From Microbacterium foliorum (GTDB lineage Bacteria; Actinomycetota; Actinomycetes; Actinomycetales; Microbacteriaceae): a stretch of DNA of 64,000 nucleotides. The stretch is from positions 3,038,001-3,102,000 of the forward strand of contig NZ_CP031425.1 of the NCBI RefSeq assembly GCF_003367705.1, written 5' to 3'. Position numbers and translations under genes: made by a program. The notes beneath the pieces were generated by a model, which was not told the DNA's origin, did not search any database, and saw only the letters and a program-made list of their open reading frames with translations. Of the stretch, positions 17,737 through 26,062 are shown in pieces. Positions within the stretch are counted from its first letter, which is position 1; every line of letters starts with the position of its first letter.

Positions 17737-17787
17737 CGGGCACCGGCACGGGCACGGGCACGGGCACGGGCACGGGCACCGGCACCG
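17737..17787. repeat. GGGCAC hexanucleotide repeat
   Basis: About eight copies of a 6-base word (CGGGCA, some ACCGGC variants) lie between cluster 3 and the small gene at 17877. Confidence 0.9.
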
Positions 17788-17876
17788 CGAACCGGCACGG
17801 GCGAGCGCGACACGTCTGGCGGGGCTGGTATTCCGGTGCCCCGAGGCGTAGCGTCACCGTCAACGGAAGGGGTTCG

Positions 17877-18086
17877 ATGATGAGCACCAAAACCCTGGCC
17901 CTCTGGGTGGCCTACGGGACGAACGGCGTGGTCGGCAGCATCCGTCACGACGACGAGGGCTACACGGTCGTGATGGCGGGATCCGACGCCGCATCCGGCG
18001 TGTACCCGAATCTCGAGTCGGCCAAGGGCGCATTGCATGCGCGGATGCGGCCGGGAAGCGATTGGCCGAGGTTCCAAGAGCACTGA
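17877..18086 (+). CDS. Conserved-looking 69-residue protein of unknown function
   Basis: 69 aa from the ATG at 17877, or 68 from 17880; GGAAGG lies seven bases before the first. The sequence reads as one compact domain: TLALWVAYGTNGVVGSIRHD, EGYTVVMAGSDAASGVYPNL, ESAKGALHARM. No signal or membrane segment is present, and no motif I can name. Codon use is normal for the window, which supports a real gene. Its last seven codons and stop are the start of a 73-base duplication that continues downstream. Confidence 0.65.
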   Translation: MMSTKTLALWVAYGTNGVVGSIRHDDEGYTVVMAGSDAASGVYPNLESAKGALHARMRPGSDWPRFQEH

Positions 18087-18230
18087 CGGCGGAGCACAGC
18101 GCCGGACGAGGCCGAGCGCGAGCGGGCGCCGGTCATCGCCGAGGTTCCCAGAGCACTGACGGCGGGGTACAGCGCCGGACGACGCCGAGCGCGAGCGGCG
18201 CCGGTCATCGCCGAGGTTCCCAGAGCAAAG
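18065..18230. repeat. 72-73 bp tandem duplication covering the end of the small gene
   Basis: The unit beginning GCCGAGGTTCC at 18065 recurs at 18138 and, truncated, at 18210. The first copy contains the last seven codons and the stop (GAGCACTGA) of the 17877 gene. The stretch 18231-18347 holds further short echoes (AAAGCCCTGCGCG twice). No gene lies in 18087-18347. Confidence 0.85.
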
Positions 18231-18347
18231 CCCTGCGCGACAGGCAGAGCACTGAAAGCCCTGCGCGTCGGGCACAAGCGCTGACGGCCCTGCACGCCGG
18301 GCTACCGGCCGCGCGACCCGCCGCGACGGTCCCCGCAGTCGCGCCGA

Positions 18348-19298
18348 CTACGCCTCCGGCTCACCCGAGAGGATCGCTCGCAGCCAGTCGCGCGCCTCGA
18401 CGAAGATCTCGTCGGAGTACCGCTCCGGGTACTGGACGATCTGGCGGTCGGCCCGCGGGTACGACCCGAGGAACACCACGCGCGGGCTGAAACGACGGAT
18501 GCCGAGCAGCGCGTCGGCCATGCGCTCGTGCTCGATGTGCCCGTCGGCATCGATCACGAATCGGTAGCGGCCGAGCTCGTCGCCGATCGGGCGCGACTGG
18601 ATCAGCGACAGGTTGATGCCTCGCGTCGAGAACTGCTCGAGCATCTCGAGCAGCGACCCGGGGTGGTCGTTCGGGAGCTCGACGATGAGCGAGGTCTTGT
18701 CGGCGCCGGTCGGCGCGGGGGCCGTGGTCGTGCGGGTCACGAGCACGAAGCGGGTCACGGCCTGCGCGTTGTCGCCGATCCCCTCGGCAAGGACGTCGAC
18801 GTCCAGGTGCTTCACGACACCGGGGGCGGCGATGGCCGCCTGCACCGGGAGGCTGCCGTCGAGCATCCCGATCGCCGAAGCGACGTTGCTCGCGGCGGGC
18901 ACATGGGAATGGGTCGGCAGGTGGGTGCCGAGCCAGCCATGACACTGCGCGTAGGCCACGGGGTGTGCGGCGATGACCTGCACATGCGACAGCGCGGTGC
19001 CGCGCGGGGCGACCAGCACGAAGTTCACCGGCACCAGATACTCGCCGACGATCCGCAGCCCGGGCAGGGTGGCCAGAGCATCCTGCGTGGTCGAGACGCC
19101 ACCCTCGATCGAGTTCTCGATCGCGATCATGGCTGCGTCGCTGCGTCCTTCGAGCACGTCCGCCAGCGCTTCGCCCACGTTGTGCACCGCACGCCTGTCC
19201 TGACCACGCGCGTCGGCGACCTGATCGAGTGCCGCTTCGGTGAACGTTCCGGCGGGGCCGAGATAGCTGTAGGTGCGGCGTGCAGTCACGCGTTTCAC
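18348..19298 (-). CDS. pheA: Prephenate dehydratase
   Basis: 316 aa. The catalytic domain starts YSYLGPAGTFTEAAL and contains MIAIENSIEGGVSTTQDAL and AVTRFVLVTR with the essential Thr-Arg-Phe. A C-terminal ACT regulatory domain follows (ELPNDHPGSLLEMLEQFSTR, NLSLIQSRP), which normally binds phenylalanine. The enzyme converts prephenate to phenylpyruvate in phenylalanine synthesis, without a fused chorismate mutase. The start is GTG at 19298, with another GTG at 19289. It is divergent from pgm, 62 bases away. Confidence 0.95.
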   Translation of the reverse strand: MKRVTARRTYSYLGPAGTFTEAALDQVADARGQDRRAVHNVGEALADVLEGRSDAAMIAIENSIEGGVSTTQDALATLPGLRIVGEYLVPVNFVLVAPRGTALSHVQVIAAHPVAYAQCHGWLGTHLPTHSHVPAASNVASAIGMLDGSLPVQAAIAAPGVVKHLDVDVLAEGIGDNAQAVTRFVLVTRTTTAPAPTGADKTSLIVELPNDHPGSLLEMLEQFSTRGINLSLIQSRPIGDELGRYRFVIDADGHIEHERMADALLGIRRFSPRVVFLGSYPRADRQIVQYPERYSDEIFVEARDWLRAILSGEPEA

Positions 19299-19360
19299 CT
19301 TAGGGCACCTGCAGATGCCCAGAAGATGCGCGCAGCCCCGGATGGGGGCAGACTGTCTGC

Positions 19361-21004
19361 ATGACGAGCCGTGCCGGCCTCCCCGCGGAGGAAACTGACC
19401 TCATCGATGTCGACGAACTGATCGCCGCCTATTACGATCGCATCCCCGACCCCGGTGTCGCCGCCGAGAGGGTCGCGTTCGGTACGAGCGGCCACCGCGG
19501 ATCCTCGCTCACGGGCAGCTTCAACGAGAACCACATCCTCGCGACGACGCAGGCGATCGTCGACTACCGCGCGAGTCAGGGCATCACCGGTCCCCTGTTC
19601 CTCGGTCGCGACACCCACGCCCTCTCGCTGCCCGCCGAGCGCAGTGCCATCGAGGTGCTCGTCGCGAACGGGGTCGACGTCCGTGTCGACTCGCGTGACG
19701 CATGGGTCCCGACACCTGCGCTCAGCCACGCCATCCTCACCTTCAACCGCGACCTCCCCGCGGATGCCGCCGGCCGCGCCGACGGCATCGTCGTGACTCC
19801 CTCGCACAACCCCCCGCGCGACGGCGGCTTCAAGTACAACCCGCCGCACGGAGGACCCGCCGACACCGACGCGACCGGGTGGATCGCCGACCGCGCCAAC
19901 GAGCTGATCGCCGGCGGACTGGTCGATGTGAAGCGCGAGCGCTTCGCCGACGTCGACTGGGATGCGATCCCGGGCTACGACTTCCGTGACGCGTACGTGC
20001 GCGACCTCGCGACGATCATCGACATGGATGCGATCCGCAATGCCGGTGTGCGCATCGGCGCAGACCCCCTCGGCGGCGCGTCCGTCGAGTACTGGGCGCT
20101 CATCAAGGAGGTGTACGACCTCGACCTCACCGTCGTGAACCCCGAGGTCGACCCCACGTGGCGCTTCATGACGCTGGACTGGGACGAGAAGATCCGCATG
20201 GATCCGTCCTCTCCCTCGGCCATGGCCTCGCTCGTCGCCAAGAAGGGCGACTTCGACGTGCTGACCGGCAACGACGCCGACGCCGACCGCCACGGCATCG
20301 TCACTCCCGACGCCGGGCTGATGAACCCGAACCACTACCTGGCCGTCGCGATCGACTACCTGTTCTCGCACCGCTCCGAGTGGCCCCGCGACGCCGCGAT
20401 CGGCAAGACCCTCGTGTCGTCGATGATCATCGACCGGGTGGCCGAGTCGCTCGGTCGTCGCCTGCTCGAGGTGCCGGTCGGCTTCAAGTGGTTCGTTCCC
20501 GGGCTGCTCGACGGATCGGTGGCCTTCGGCGGCGAGGAGTCGGCCGGTGCGTCGTTCCTGCGGTTCGACGGCTCCGTGTGGTCGACCGACAAGGACGGCA
20601 TCCTGCTGTGCCTGCTCGCGGCGGAGATCATCGCCGTCACCGGCAAGACGCCGTCGGAGCGGTATGCCGAACTCGAGCAGGCGTTCGGGTCGTCGGCCTA
20701 TCAGCGGGTCGACGCTCCGGCGACGCCCGCGCAGAAGGCGACGCTGGGCAAGCTGGCCCCGGATGCCGTCTCGGCGACGACCCTCGCGGGCGAGGACATC
20801 ACGGCCAAGCTCTCGCACGCACCGGGCAACGGCGCCGCGATCGGCGGGCTGAAGGTGCAGACCGAGCACGCGTGGTTCGCCGCGCGGCCGTCGGGCACCG
20901 AGGATGTCTACAAGCTGTACGCCGAGAGCCTGCGCGGACCCGAGCATCTCGCCGAGGTGCAGGCCGAGGCCCGCGCCGTGGTGTCGGCCGCTCTCGGAGG
21001 CTGA
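19361..21004 (+). CDS. pgm: Phosphoglucomutase, alpha-D-glucose-phosphate specific
   Basis: 547 aa. The phosphoserine loop TPSHNP is at 146-151 with S148 as the phosphorylated residue. Metal loop [11 protein letters not shown] and sugar loop GGEESAG follow in order, and the phosphate-binding [16 protein letters not shown] is near the end. It begins with the family's [10 protein letters not shown]. The enzyme interconverts glucose 1- and 6-phosphate, linking glycogen and the galactose pathway further right in this window to glycolysis. It is monocistronic with a terminator 23 bases past the stop. Confidence 0.97.
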   Translation: MTSRAGLPAEETDLIDVDELIAAYYDRIPDPGVAAERVAFGTSGHRGSSLTGSFNENHILATTQAIVDYRASQGITGPLFLGRDTHALSLPAERSAIEVLVANGVDVRVDSRDAWVPTPALSHAILTFNRDLPADAAGRADGIVVTPSHNPPRDGGFKYNPPHGGPADTDATGWIADRANELIAGGLVDVKRERFADVDWDAIPGYDFRDAYVRDLATIIDMDAIRNAGVRIGADPLGGASVEYWALIKEVYDLDLTVVNPEVDPTWRFMTLDWDEKIRMDPSSPSAMASLVAKKGDFDVLTGNDADADRHGIVTPDAGLMNPNHYLAVAIDYLFSHRSEWPRDAAIGKTLVSSMIIDRVAESLGRRLLEVPVGFKWFVPGLLDGSVAFGGEESAGASFLRFDGSVWSTDKDGILLCLLAAEIIAVTGKTPSERYAELEQAFGSSAYQRVDAPATPAQKATLGKLAPDAVSATTLAGEDITAKLSHAPGNGAAIGGLKVQTEHAWFAARPSGTEDVYKLYAESLRGPEHLAEVQAEARAVVSAALGG

Positions 21005-21026
21005 GTCCCGATCCGTCTCGCTGCCT

Positions 21027-21060
21027 TCTGCCCCCGCACGTCGTCTCGTGCGGGGGCAGA
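21027..21060 (+). terminator. Terminator of pgm
   Basis: TCTGCCCCCGCACG (21027-21040) pairs perfectly with CGTGCGGGGGCAGA (21047-21060) around TCGTCT. Confidence 0.88.
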
Positions 21061-21110
21061 GTGCATCCGGGGCGGGCGCGCGTGCTCGAGCCGGCGTCCG
21101 TGCGGGGCAG

Positions 21111-21160
21111 GGTGCGGGTGCGGGTGCGGGTGCGGGTGCGGGTGCGGGTGCGGGTGCGGG
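21111..21160. repeat. GTGCGG hexanucleotide repeat
   Basis: About eight consecutive GTGCGG words lead straight into the first anchor unit of cluster 4. Confidence 0.9.
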
Positions 21161-21798
21161 GCCACTTTCGCACCGAGGTCGGCCAATTCCCGAGCAGGGT
21201 CACTTTCGCACCGAGGCCGGCCAATTCCCGAGCAGGGTCAAAAACACACCCCGATAGGCCGATCCCGATGCGCAAGTGGCCCCGCCCGGCATCCGCGGTG
21301 CGAAACTGACCCCGCCCGGCATCCCCGGTGCGAAACTGACCCCGCCTGGCGAGCGGGCGAAAGCCGGGCCGAAGCCTCCTGCACAGGGCGGCTGCGAGGT
21401 CGAGAATCCGAGCGGGGCCAAGAACACACCCCGATAGGCCGATCCCGATGCGCAAGTGGCCCCGCCCGGCATCCGCGGTGCGAAACTGACCCCGCCCGGC
21501 ATCCGCGGTGCGAAACTGACCCCGCCCGGCGAGCGGGCGAAAGCCGGACCGAAGCCTCCTGCACAGGGGGGCTGCGAGGTCGGCCGATTCCCATGCGGGG
21601 TCAAAAACACACCCCGATAGGCCGATCCCGATGCGAAAGTGGCCCCGCCCGGCATCCGCGGTGCGAAAGTGACCCCGCCCGGCGAGCGGGCGAAAGCCCT
21701 ACCGAAGCCCTATACAGGGCGGCTTCGAGGTCGAGAATCCGAGCGGGGCCAAAAACACACCCCGATAGGCCGATCCCGGTGCGAAACTGACCCCGCCT
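21156..21798. repeat. Repeat cluster 4: higher-order array with 180-bp period
   Basis: The segment starting AAAACACACCCCGATAGGCC recurs at 21241, 21421, 21604 and 21752, so the periods are 180, 183 and 148. Each long unit holds one hairpin (loop CCGATAGGCCGATCCC), one or two reverse anchor copies (GTGCGAAACTGACCCCGC) and a filler with GAGCGGGCGAAAGCC. Left anchors here carry AAAAA, AAGAA or ACTTT as the pentamer. The gap 21005-21905 between pgm and the glycerate kinase gene contains no supported gene. Confidence 0.92.
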
Positions 21799-21905
21799 GG
21801 CGGGCACGCGAGCGGATGCGGGCACACGAGCGGATGCGGGCACGAGCGGATGCGAGCACCCGCCGCGCGGACCCGACGCGGGCACCGCCGCGCGGACGCG
21901 CCGGA

Positions 21906-23006
21906 TCAGAGCGAGTGGGCGAGCACCGCGCCGGCCTCGCGCAACCACCGCGCGGGTTCGGCGAGCGCGGCATCGGCCGACCCCGCGAGGTCGGTCAACG
22001 ACGCGGATGCCGCGAAGACCCCCGTGTCGGCGTCGGCGGTGATCCGTCCGGCAGCGAGCAGGGGCGTCACCCCGGCCCCGGTCGCGAGGGCGGCGATGAA
22101 CGAGGGCACCTTGCCGTCGCCGGACTGCCCGTCGTACGACCCTTCCCCCGTGATGACCACATCGGCGTCGGCGACGGCATCCGCCAGTCCGATCAGGTCG
22201 GCCACCTCGGCCGCACCGGGAGCGAGGGTCGCCCCCCAGACGACGAGTGCTCCGCCGGTTCCGCCGGCGGCTCCCGTGCCGGGCAGAGCCGGATCGAGGG
22301 CGAGCAGCTCGGCGAGGCGCGCGAGCGCGGCATCCACTCCCGCGATGTCGTCGGCGGCGAGCCCCTTCTGCGGACCGAACACGGCAGCGGCCCCGCGGCC
22401 GCCGGTGAGCGGGTTGGTGACGTCGGTGAGCACCCGCACCTCGGGGGCCGCGCGCAGCCCGGCCAGATCGACGGAGGCGATGTCGGCGAGTCCCCGCGCT
22501 CCGCGCGCGACCGGCATCCCGCCCCGGTCGAGGAACCGGGCGCCGAGGGCAGCCAGCATGCCGGTTCCCCCGTCGGTCGACGCACTGGAGCCGATGCCGA
22601 CCACCAGGCGCGAGACGCCGTGGTCGAGGGCGGCGACGATCGCCTGCCCGAAACCTGTCGTATCGGCATCCCAGGGGCGCAGCCGCGCGAGCAGTTCGAT
22701 GCCCGAGGTCGACGCCAGATCGACGACGGCGGTGCCGCCGGGGGTCTCGCCGGTCGGCGGCAGCAGCAGCCAGCTCGTCTCGACGCGAGACCCCGCGGGT
22801 CCGTCGACCGCGACCGGCATCATCCGCGCGCCGGGCACCGCAGCCGCGAACGCCGCCACGGTGCCCTCGCCGCCGTCCGCCATCGGCCGGTGCACGAACG
22901 TGGCCGAGGGATCGACCGACGCCCACCCCTCGGCGAGGGATGCCGCAGCATCCGCCGCCGTGATCGTGCCCTTGAAGCTGTCGGGCGCGAGGACCACTCG
23001 GGTCAT
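21906..23006 (-). CDS. Glycerate kinase
   Basis: 366 aa of the GckA/GlxK type I family. Signature stretches are VLAPDSFKGTITAADAA at the start, RPMADGGEGTVAAF, GIGSSASTDGGTGMLAALGA and VITGEGSYDGQS. The enzyme phosphorylates D-glycerate with ATP, feeding it into glycolysis. It overlaps the LacI-type regulator upstream by four bases (ATGA) and so belongs to that transcript. In this context it may take up glycerate from sugar-acid breakdown, which is an inference. Confidence 0.93.
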   Translation of the reverse strand: MTRVVLAPDSFKGTITAADAAASLAEGWASVDPSATFVHRPMADGGEGTVAAFAAAVPGARMMPVAVDGPAGSRVETSWLLLPPTGETPGGTAVVDLASTSGIELLARLRPWDADTTGFGQAIVAALDHGVSRLVVGIGSSASTDGGTGMLAALGARFLDRGGMPVARGARGLADIASVDLAGLRAAPEVRVLTDVTNPLTGGRGAAAVFGPQKGLAADDIAGVDAALARLAELLALDPALPGTGAAGGTGGALVVWGATLAPGAAEVADLIGLADAVADADVVITGEGSYDGQSGDGKVPSFIAALATGAGVTPLLAAGRITADADTGVFAASASLTDLAGSADAALAEPARWLREAGAVLAHSL

Positions 23007-24061
23007 CGGGTGAGGCCGGGGGTGCTCGCGCGCACGGTGACCTCGAGCGGCAGCGGCGCCTGCGTCCAGTCGGCGTCGACCGTCGCGCGGAAGGCCTGGT
23101 AGCCGACCTCGGTCAGCGGCACGCGCACGGTCGTCAGCGCCGGGCTCACGTCACTGCTGGAGGGCACGTCGTCGAAGCCGCACACCGCGATGTCGGTGCC
23201 GATCTCGCGTCCTGCGTCGCGGATCGCCGCCATCGCGCCGATCGCGACGACGTCACTCATGCCGAACACGAGGGTGCCGGGTTCGACGCCCTGCGCGAGG
23301 GCATCGGACATCGCACGGGCTCCCGATTCCCGTCGGAAGTCGCCCCGGAGCACGCGGTCGACGCTGCCGCCGCCCGACTCGAAGCCGGCACGGAAGCCGG
23401 CGAGACGCTCGTCGGAGGTCAGCACTCCCTCGGCGGCGCCGATCGCGATCGCCGAACGGTAGCCGAGCGACGCCATCTGCCGGCCGAGCGCGGCGGCGCC
23501 CGCGCGGTTGTCGATCTCGACGTGACGGTTCTCGGCGCTGCCCGCTCCGAAGGTCACGACGCGTCCGCCGAAGCGGGCGTACTCCGCGAGTTCGCGGGCG
23601 GTGTCGGAGTCGGTCGGCTCATCGGTGCGGGAGGCGGCGAGGATCAGTCCCTGGGGGCGCTGTCCACGCAGGGCGCGCACGATGCGCGCTTCGCGGGCCG
23701 GGTCGCGTTCGGTGATCGCGATCGTCACGACGAGGCCCTGCTCGTCGGCGCCGCGCGCGACTCCTGCGGCGATCAGTCCGAAGTACGGGTCGGCGATGTC
23801 GGCGACGAGAAGGGCGATCACCGGCGAGCTGCCGCGGGCGGTCGCCTGCGCCGAGGCGTTGGCGGTGTATCCGAGTTCCGCGGCCGCCTGCTCCACTCGC
23901 TCGCGGAACGACTCCGCGACCTTGCGCTCAGACCCGTTCAGCACGCGGGATGCCGTGGCGAGCGAGACTCCGGCCTCGCGGGCCACGTCGTGCAGGGTCG
24001 GCGCCGTCCCTCGGGAGTGGCGCGGCTGGCGCGCGCGGGAAAGGCTTTCCTGCTGGCTCAT
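23003..24061 (-). CDS. LacI-family transcriptional regulator
   Basis: 352 aa. The N-terminal LacI helix-turn-helix reads TLHDVAREAGVSLATASRVL followed by the hinge helix ASAQATARGS. The remaining 280 residues form the periplasmic-binding-protein-like sensor domain (VIALLVADIADPYFGLIAAG, VFGMSDVVAIGAMAAI). The start is set at the ATG at 24061 because the frame upstream is not family-like. It lies between the TIM-barrel gene upstream and glycerate kinase downstream on the same strand. It is the natural candidate to bind the AAGCGCTT-type sites before the oxidoreductase gene at 28454. Confidence 0.92.
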   Translation of the reverse strand: MSQQESLSRARQPRHSRGTAPTLHDVAREAGVSLATASRVLNGSERKVAESFRERVEQAAAELGYTANASAQATARGSSPVIALLVADIADPYFGLIAAGVARGADEQGLVVTIAITERDPAREARIVRALRGQRPQGLILAASRTDEPTDSDTARELAEYARFGGRVVTFGAGSAENRHVEIDNRAGAAALGRQMASLGYRSAIAIGAAEGVLTSDERLAGFRAGFESGGGSVDRVLRGDFRRESGARAMSDALAQGVEPGTLVFGMSDVVAIGAMAAIRDAGREIGTDIAVCGFDDVPSSSDVSPALTTVRVPLTEVGYQAFRATVDADWTQAPLPLEVTVRASTPGLTR

Positions 24062-24144
24062 GCCCTGAGCATACTGCGGGGCGGCCCCCGCGCCCGGGAG
24101 CCGACCGGTATCCCGCACCCGCGTGATCGCGGCGATGTCGGCCA

Positions 24145-24918
24145 TCAGTTCGAGAGGTAGGAGCGCAGGGCCGCCGCCTCGCCGGGCAGCAGCGCCGGGT
24201 CGTCGTTCGGCACGAACTCGAGCAGGGCGTCGCGGGGCGGCCTCGGGGCCGAGAGCGCTTCGGCGAAGAAGCGCGTCCAGAGGGCATCCCGCGCCCGCAG
24301 CGGACGTCGTTCCTGCGCGGGCCACCACGAGAACACGTGCGCCGCACTGGTGTGCGCGGCGACCGCGCGGTACTCGCCCAGCACCTCGTCGACGGCGGCC
24401 CCGACCGTCGGCTGCCAGTAGGTGCTGAGCGCGGGACTGGCCACCTCGGCGAGCACCCGCAGCGCCGTCGGCGCCGTGTCGGCGAGGGTGCCGGAATGGA
24501 ACTCCAGCGCCAGCTCGATCCCCCGTGCGGTCGACTCCGCCGTCGCGTCGCGCAGGCGCGAGATGACATCCGCCCAGTGCGAGGGCGACGCCTCCGCCGA
24601 CCCGAGTTCGCCGGCCCAGACGCGCACCCGATCGACGCCGAGCGCCGCCGCGGTGTCCAGGATCGGTGCGAGGGGCTCATCACGCCCGGCGCGGAAGTAC
24701 GATCCGTACGAGCACGACGTCAGCCCGGCATCTGTCGTCGCCTGCGCCACGGCGACGGCGCGCTCGACATCGCCCGGGGCGACGTGCACGTCGGCGCCCC
24801 ACTCGACGACCTCGAGTCCGGCCTGCGCCGCGAGCTCGATCACCCGTTCTGCGGGCAGCGACCGGAAGGTCACCGAGCACAGGCCAGGTCGGATCGTTCC
24901 CGTTCGGATCTTCGTCAT
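24145..24918 (-). CDS. Sugar phosphate isomerase/epimerase-like TIM-barrel protein
   Basis: 257 aa of the AP-endonuclease-2/xylose-isomerase-like family. Visible elements are LCSVTFRSLPAERVIELAAQ, LEVVEWGADVHV, GVDRVRVWAGELGS and ELALEFHSGTLADTAPTAL, with acidic and His residues at barrel ends as in this superfamily. The reaction is unknown; relatives isomerise keto-sugars or inosose. It sits between a second TIM-barrel gene and the LacI gene on the same strand, suggesting one catabolic pathway. The 280-base gap before it is repeat-rich and may hold its promoter. Confidence 0.8.
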   Translation of the reverse strand: MTKIRTGTIRPGLCSVTFRSLPAERVIELAAQAGLEVVEWGADVHVAPGDVERAVAVAQATTDAGLTSCSYGSYFRAGRDEPLAPILDTAAALGVDRVRVWAGELGSAEASPSHWADVISRLRDATAESTARGIELALEFHSGTLADTAPTALRVLAEVASPALSTYWQPTVGAAVDEVLGEYRAVAAHTSAAHVFSWWPAQERRPLRARDALWTRFFAEALSAPRPPRDALLEFVPNDDPALLPGEAAALRSYLSN

Positions 24919-24959
24919 ACGGTCATCATCTCAAGGGGCGGCACGCGGTCACGGCGTCT

Positions 24960-25034
24960 GTCTGCAGGACCGAAGCACGGATGCAGGACCCGACCGACAT
25001 CCTCATCCTGCATCCGTGCCCGCGTCCTGCAGAC
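24960..25034. repeat. 75-base two-stem hairpin
   Basis: GTCTGCAGGAC (24960-24970) pairs with GTCCTGCAGAC (25024-25034), and GCACGGATGCAGGA (24975-24988) pairs with TCCTGCATCCGTGC (25006-25019). Both arms are perfect, with 4-base internal loops. It lies downstream of the gene ending at 25199 and upstream of the gene starting at 24918. Confidence 0.85.
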
Positions 25035-25160
25035 GAACGGGGAGGACGAACGAGGCCGACGAACGAGGCCGACGAACGAGGGCCGACGAACGAGGACGCG
25101 AACGAGGGCTGACGAACGAGGGCCGACGAACGAAGGCCGGGACGCGAACGAGGACAGACT
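25035..25160. repeat. GACGAACGAGG tandem repeat
   Basis: About nine degenerate units of 11-14 bases (GACGAACGAGG with GCC or ACGC fillers) lie between the hairpin and the TIM-barrel gene ending at 25199. No gene is supported in 24919-25198. Confidence 0.85.
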
Positions 25161-25198
25161 CATGCCGGCCTCGAACACCGCGATCGGCCACCCGTGCG

Positions 25199-26062
25199 TC
25201 ACGTCAGGTGGGGCGAGACCGCGGCGCCGAACGCCTCGGCCGTGCGCCGCACGACGTTCTCGGGAGCATCCGCCCAGATGTCGGCGTGGAAGATCTCGAC
25301 CTCGATGTCTCGGTCGTATCCGGTCTCGATCACCGCGCGAGTGAGCGAGCCGAAGTCGATCACGCCGTCGCCCGGGTAGTGGCGAGACAGCAGCACGTCG
25401 GCGGCGAGCGGGGTCTTCCAGTCGCACACCTGGTAGGTCGCGATGCGGCCCTCGCGGCCGGCGCGCGCGATCTGCTCGAGCACCTGCGGATCCCACCAGA
25501 TGTGGAAGGTGTCGACCGCCGCGCCCACGACCTGCGCATCGAAGTCCGCCGCGATGTCGAGCGCCTGGCCGAGGGTCGACACGACCGCACGATCGGACGC
25601 GTACATCGGATGCAGCGGCTCGATCGCCAGCGTCACCCCCGCCGCCTTCGCGTCGGCGGCGAGATCTCCGATCGCATCGCGCACACGTTCACGCGCACCG
25701 ATCAGGTCGCGGGACCCCGCCGGAAGGCCGCCTGCCACCAGGACGAGCACCGCCGTCGACCCCTCGGCCCCGGCGGCCGCGAGCGTCGCGGTCTCCTCGA
25801 TCGCTCGACGGTTGTCGTCGAGCGCGGCGAGGCGCTCCGTGCCCTCGGGGAGGGTGAAGAACCCGCCGCGGCAGTGCGTGCTGAACCGGAGCCCCGAGTC
25901 GGCGAGCATCTGCGCGGCCCTGTCGAGTCCGACCTCGTGCACAGGCTCGCGCCACAGACCGATCGCCTGGATACCGGCATCCGCGGTCACCCGCAGTGCG
26001 GTCGCGAGGTCGGCGTGCTTGATCGTTGCCTGGTTGATCGACAGGCGAGGATCGACGGTCAC
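25199..26062 (-). CDS. Sugar phosphate isomerase/epimerase (second TIM-barrel protein)
   Basis: 287 aa from a GTG that overlaps the upstream stop by four bases. It shows the AP-endonuclease-2-like barrel: LSINQATIKHADLATALRVT, LRFSTHCRGGFF, VTLAIEPLHPMYASDRA with Glu and His near the active site, GAAVDTFHIWWDPQ and IEVEIFHADIWADAP. The TFHIWWDP and EIF motifs are those of the group that works beside DUF993 and Gfo/Idh proteins. It is probably an isomerase or epimerase of an oxidised sugar; the substrate is unknown. Confidence 0.85.
   Translation of the reverse strand: MTVDPRLSINQATIKHADLATALRVTADAGIQAIGLWREPVHEVGLDRAAQMLADSGLRFSTHCRGGFFTLPEGTERLAALDDNRRAIEETATLAAAGAEGSTAVLVLVAGGLPAGSRDLIGARERVRDAIGDLAADAKAAGVTLAIEPLHPMYASDRAVVSTLGQALDIAADFDAQVVGAAVDTFHIWWDPQVLEQIARAGREGRIATYQVCDWKTPLAADVLLSRHYPGDGVIDFGSLTRAVIETGYDRDIEVEIFHADIWADAPENVVRRTAEAFGAAVSPHLT

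Noticed and set aside
21111..21160. Possible origin or iteron array from GTGCGG repeats
   Set aside because: It is a GC-rich microsatellite without AT-rich unwinding region, DnaA boxes or a replication gene.
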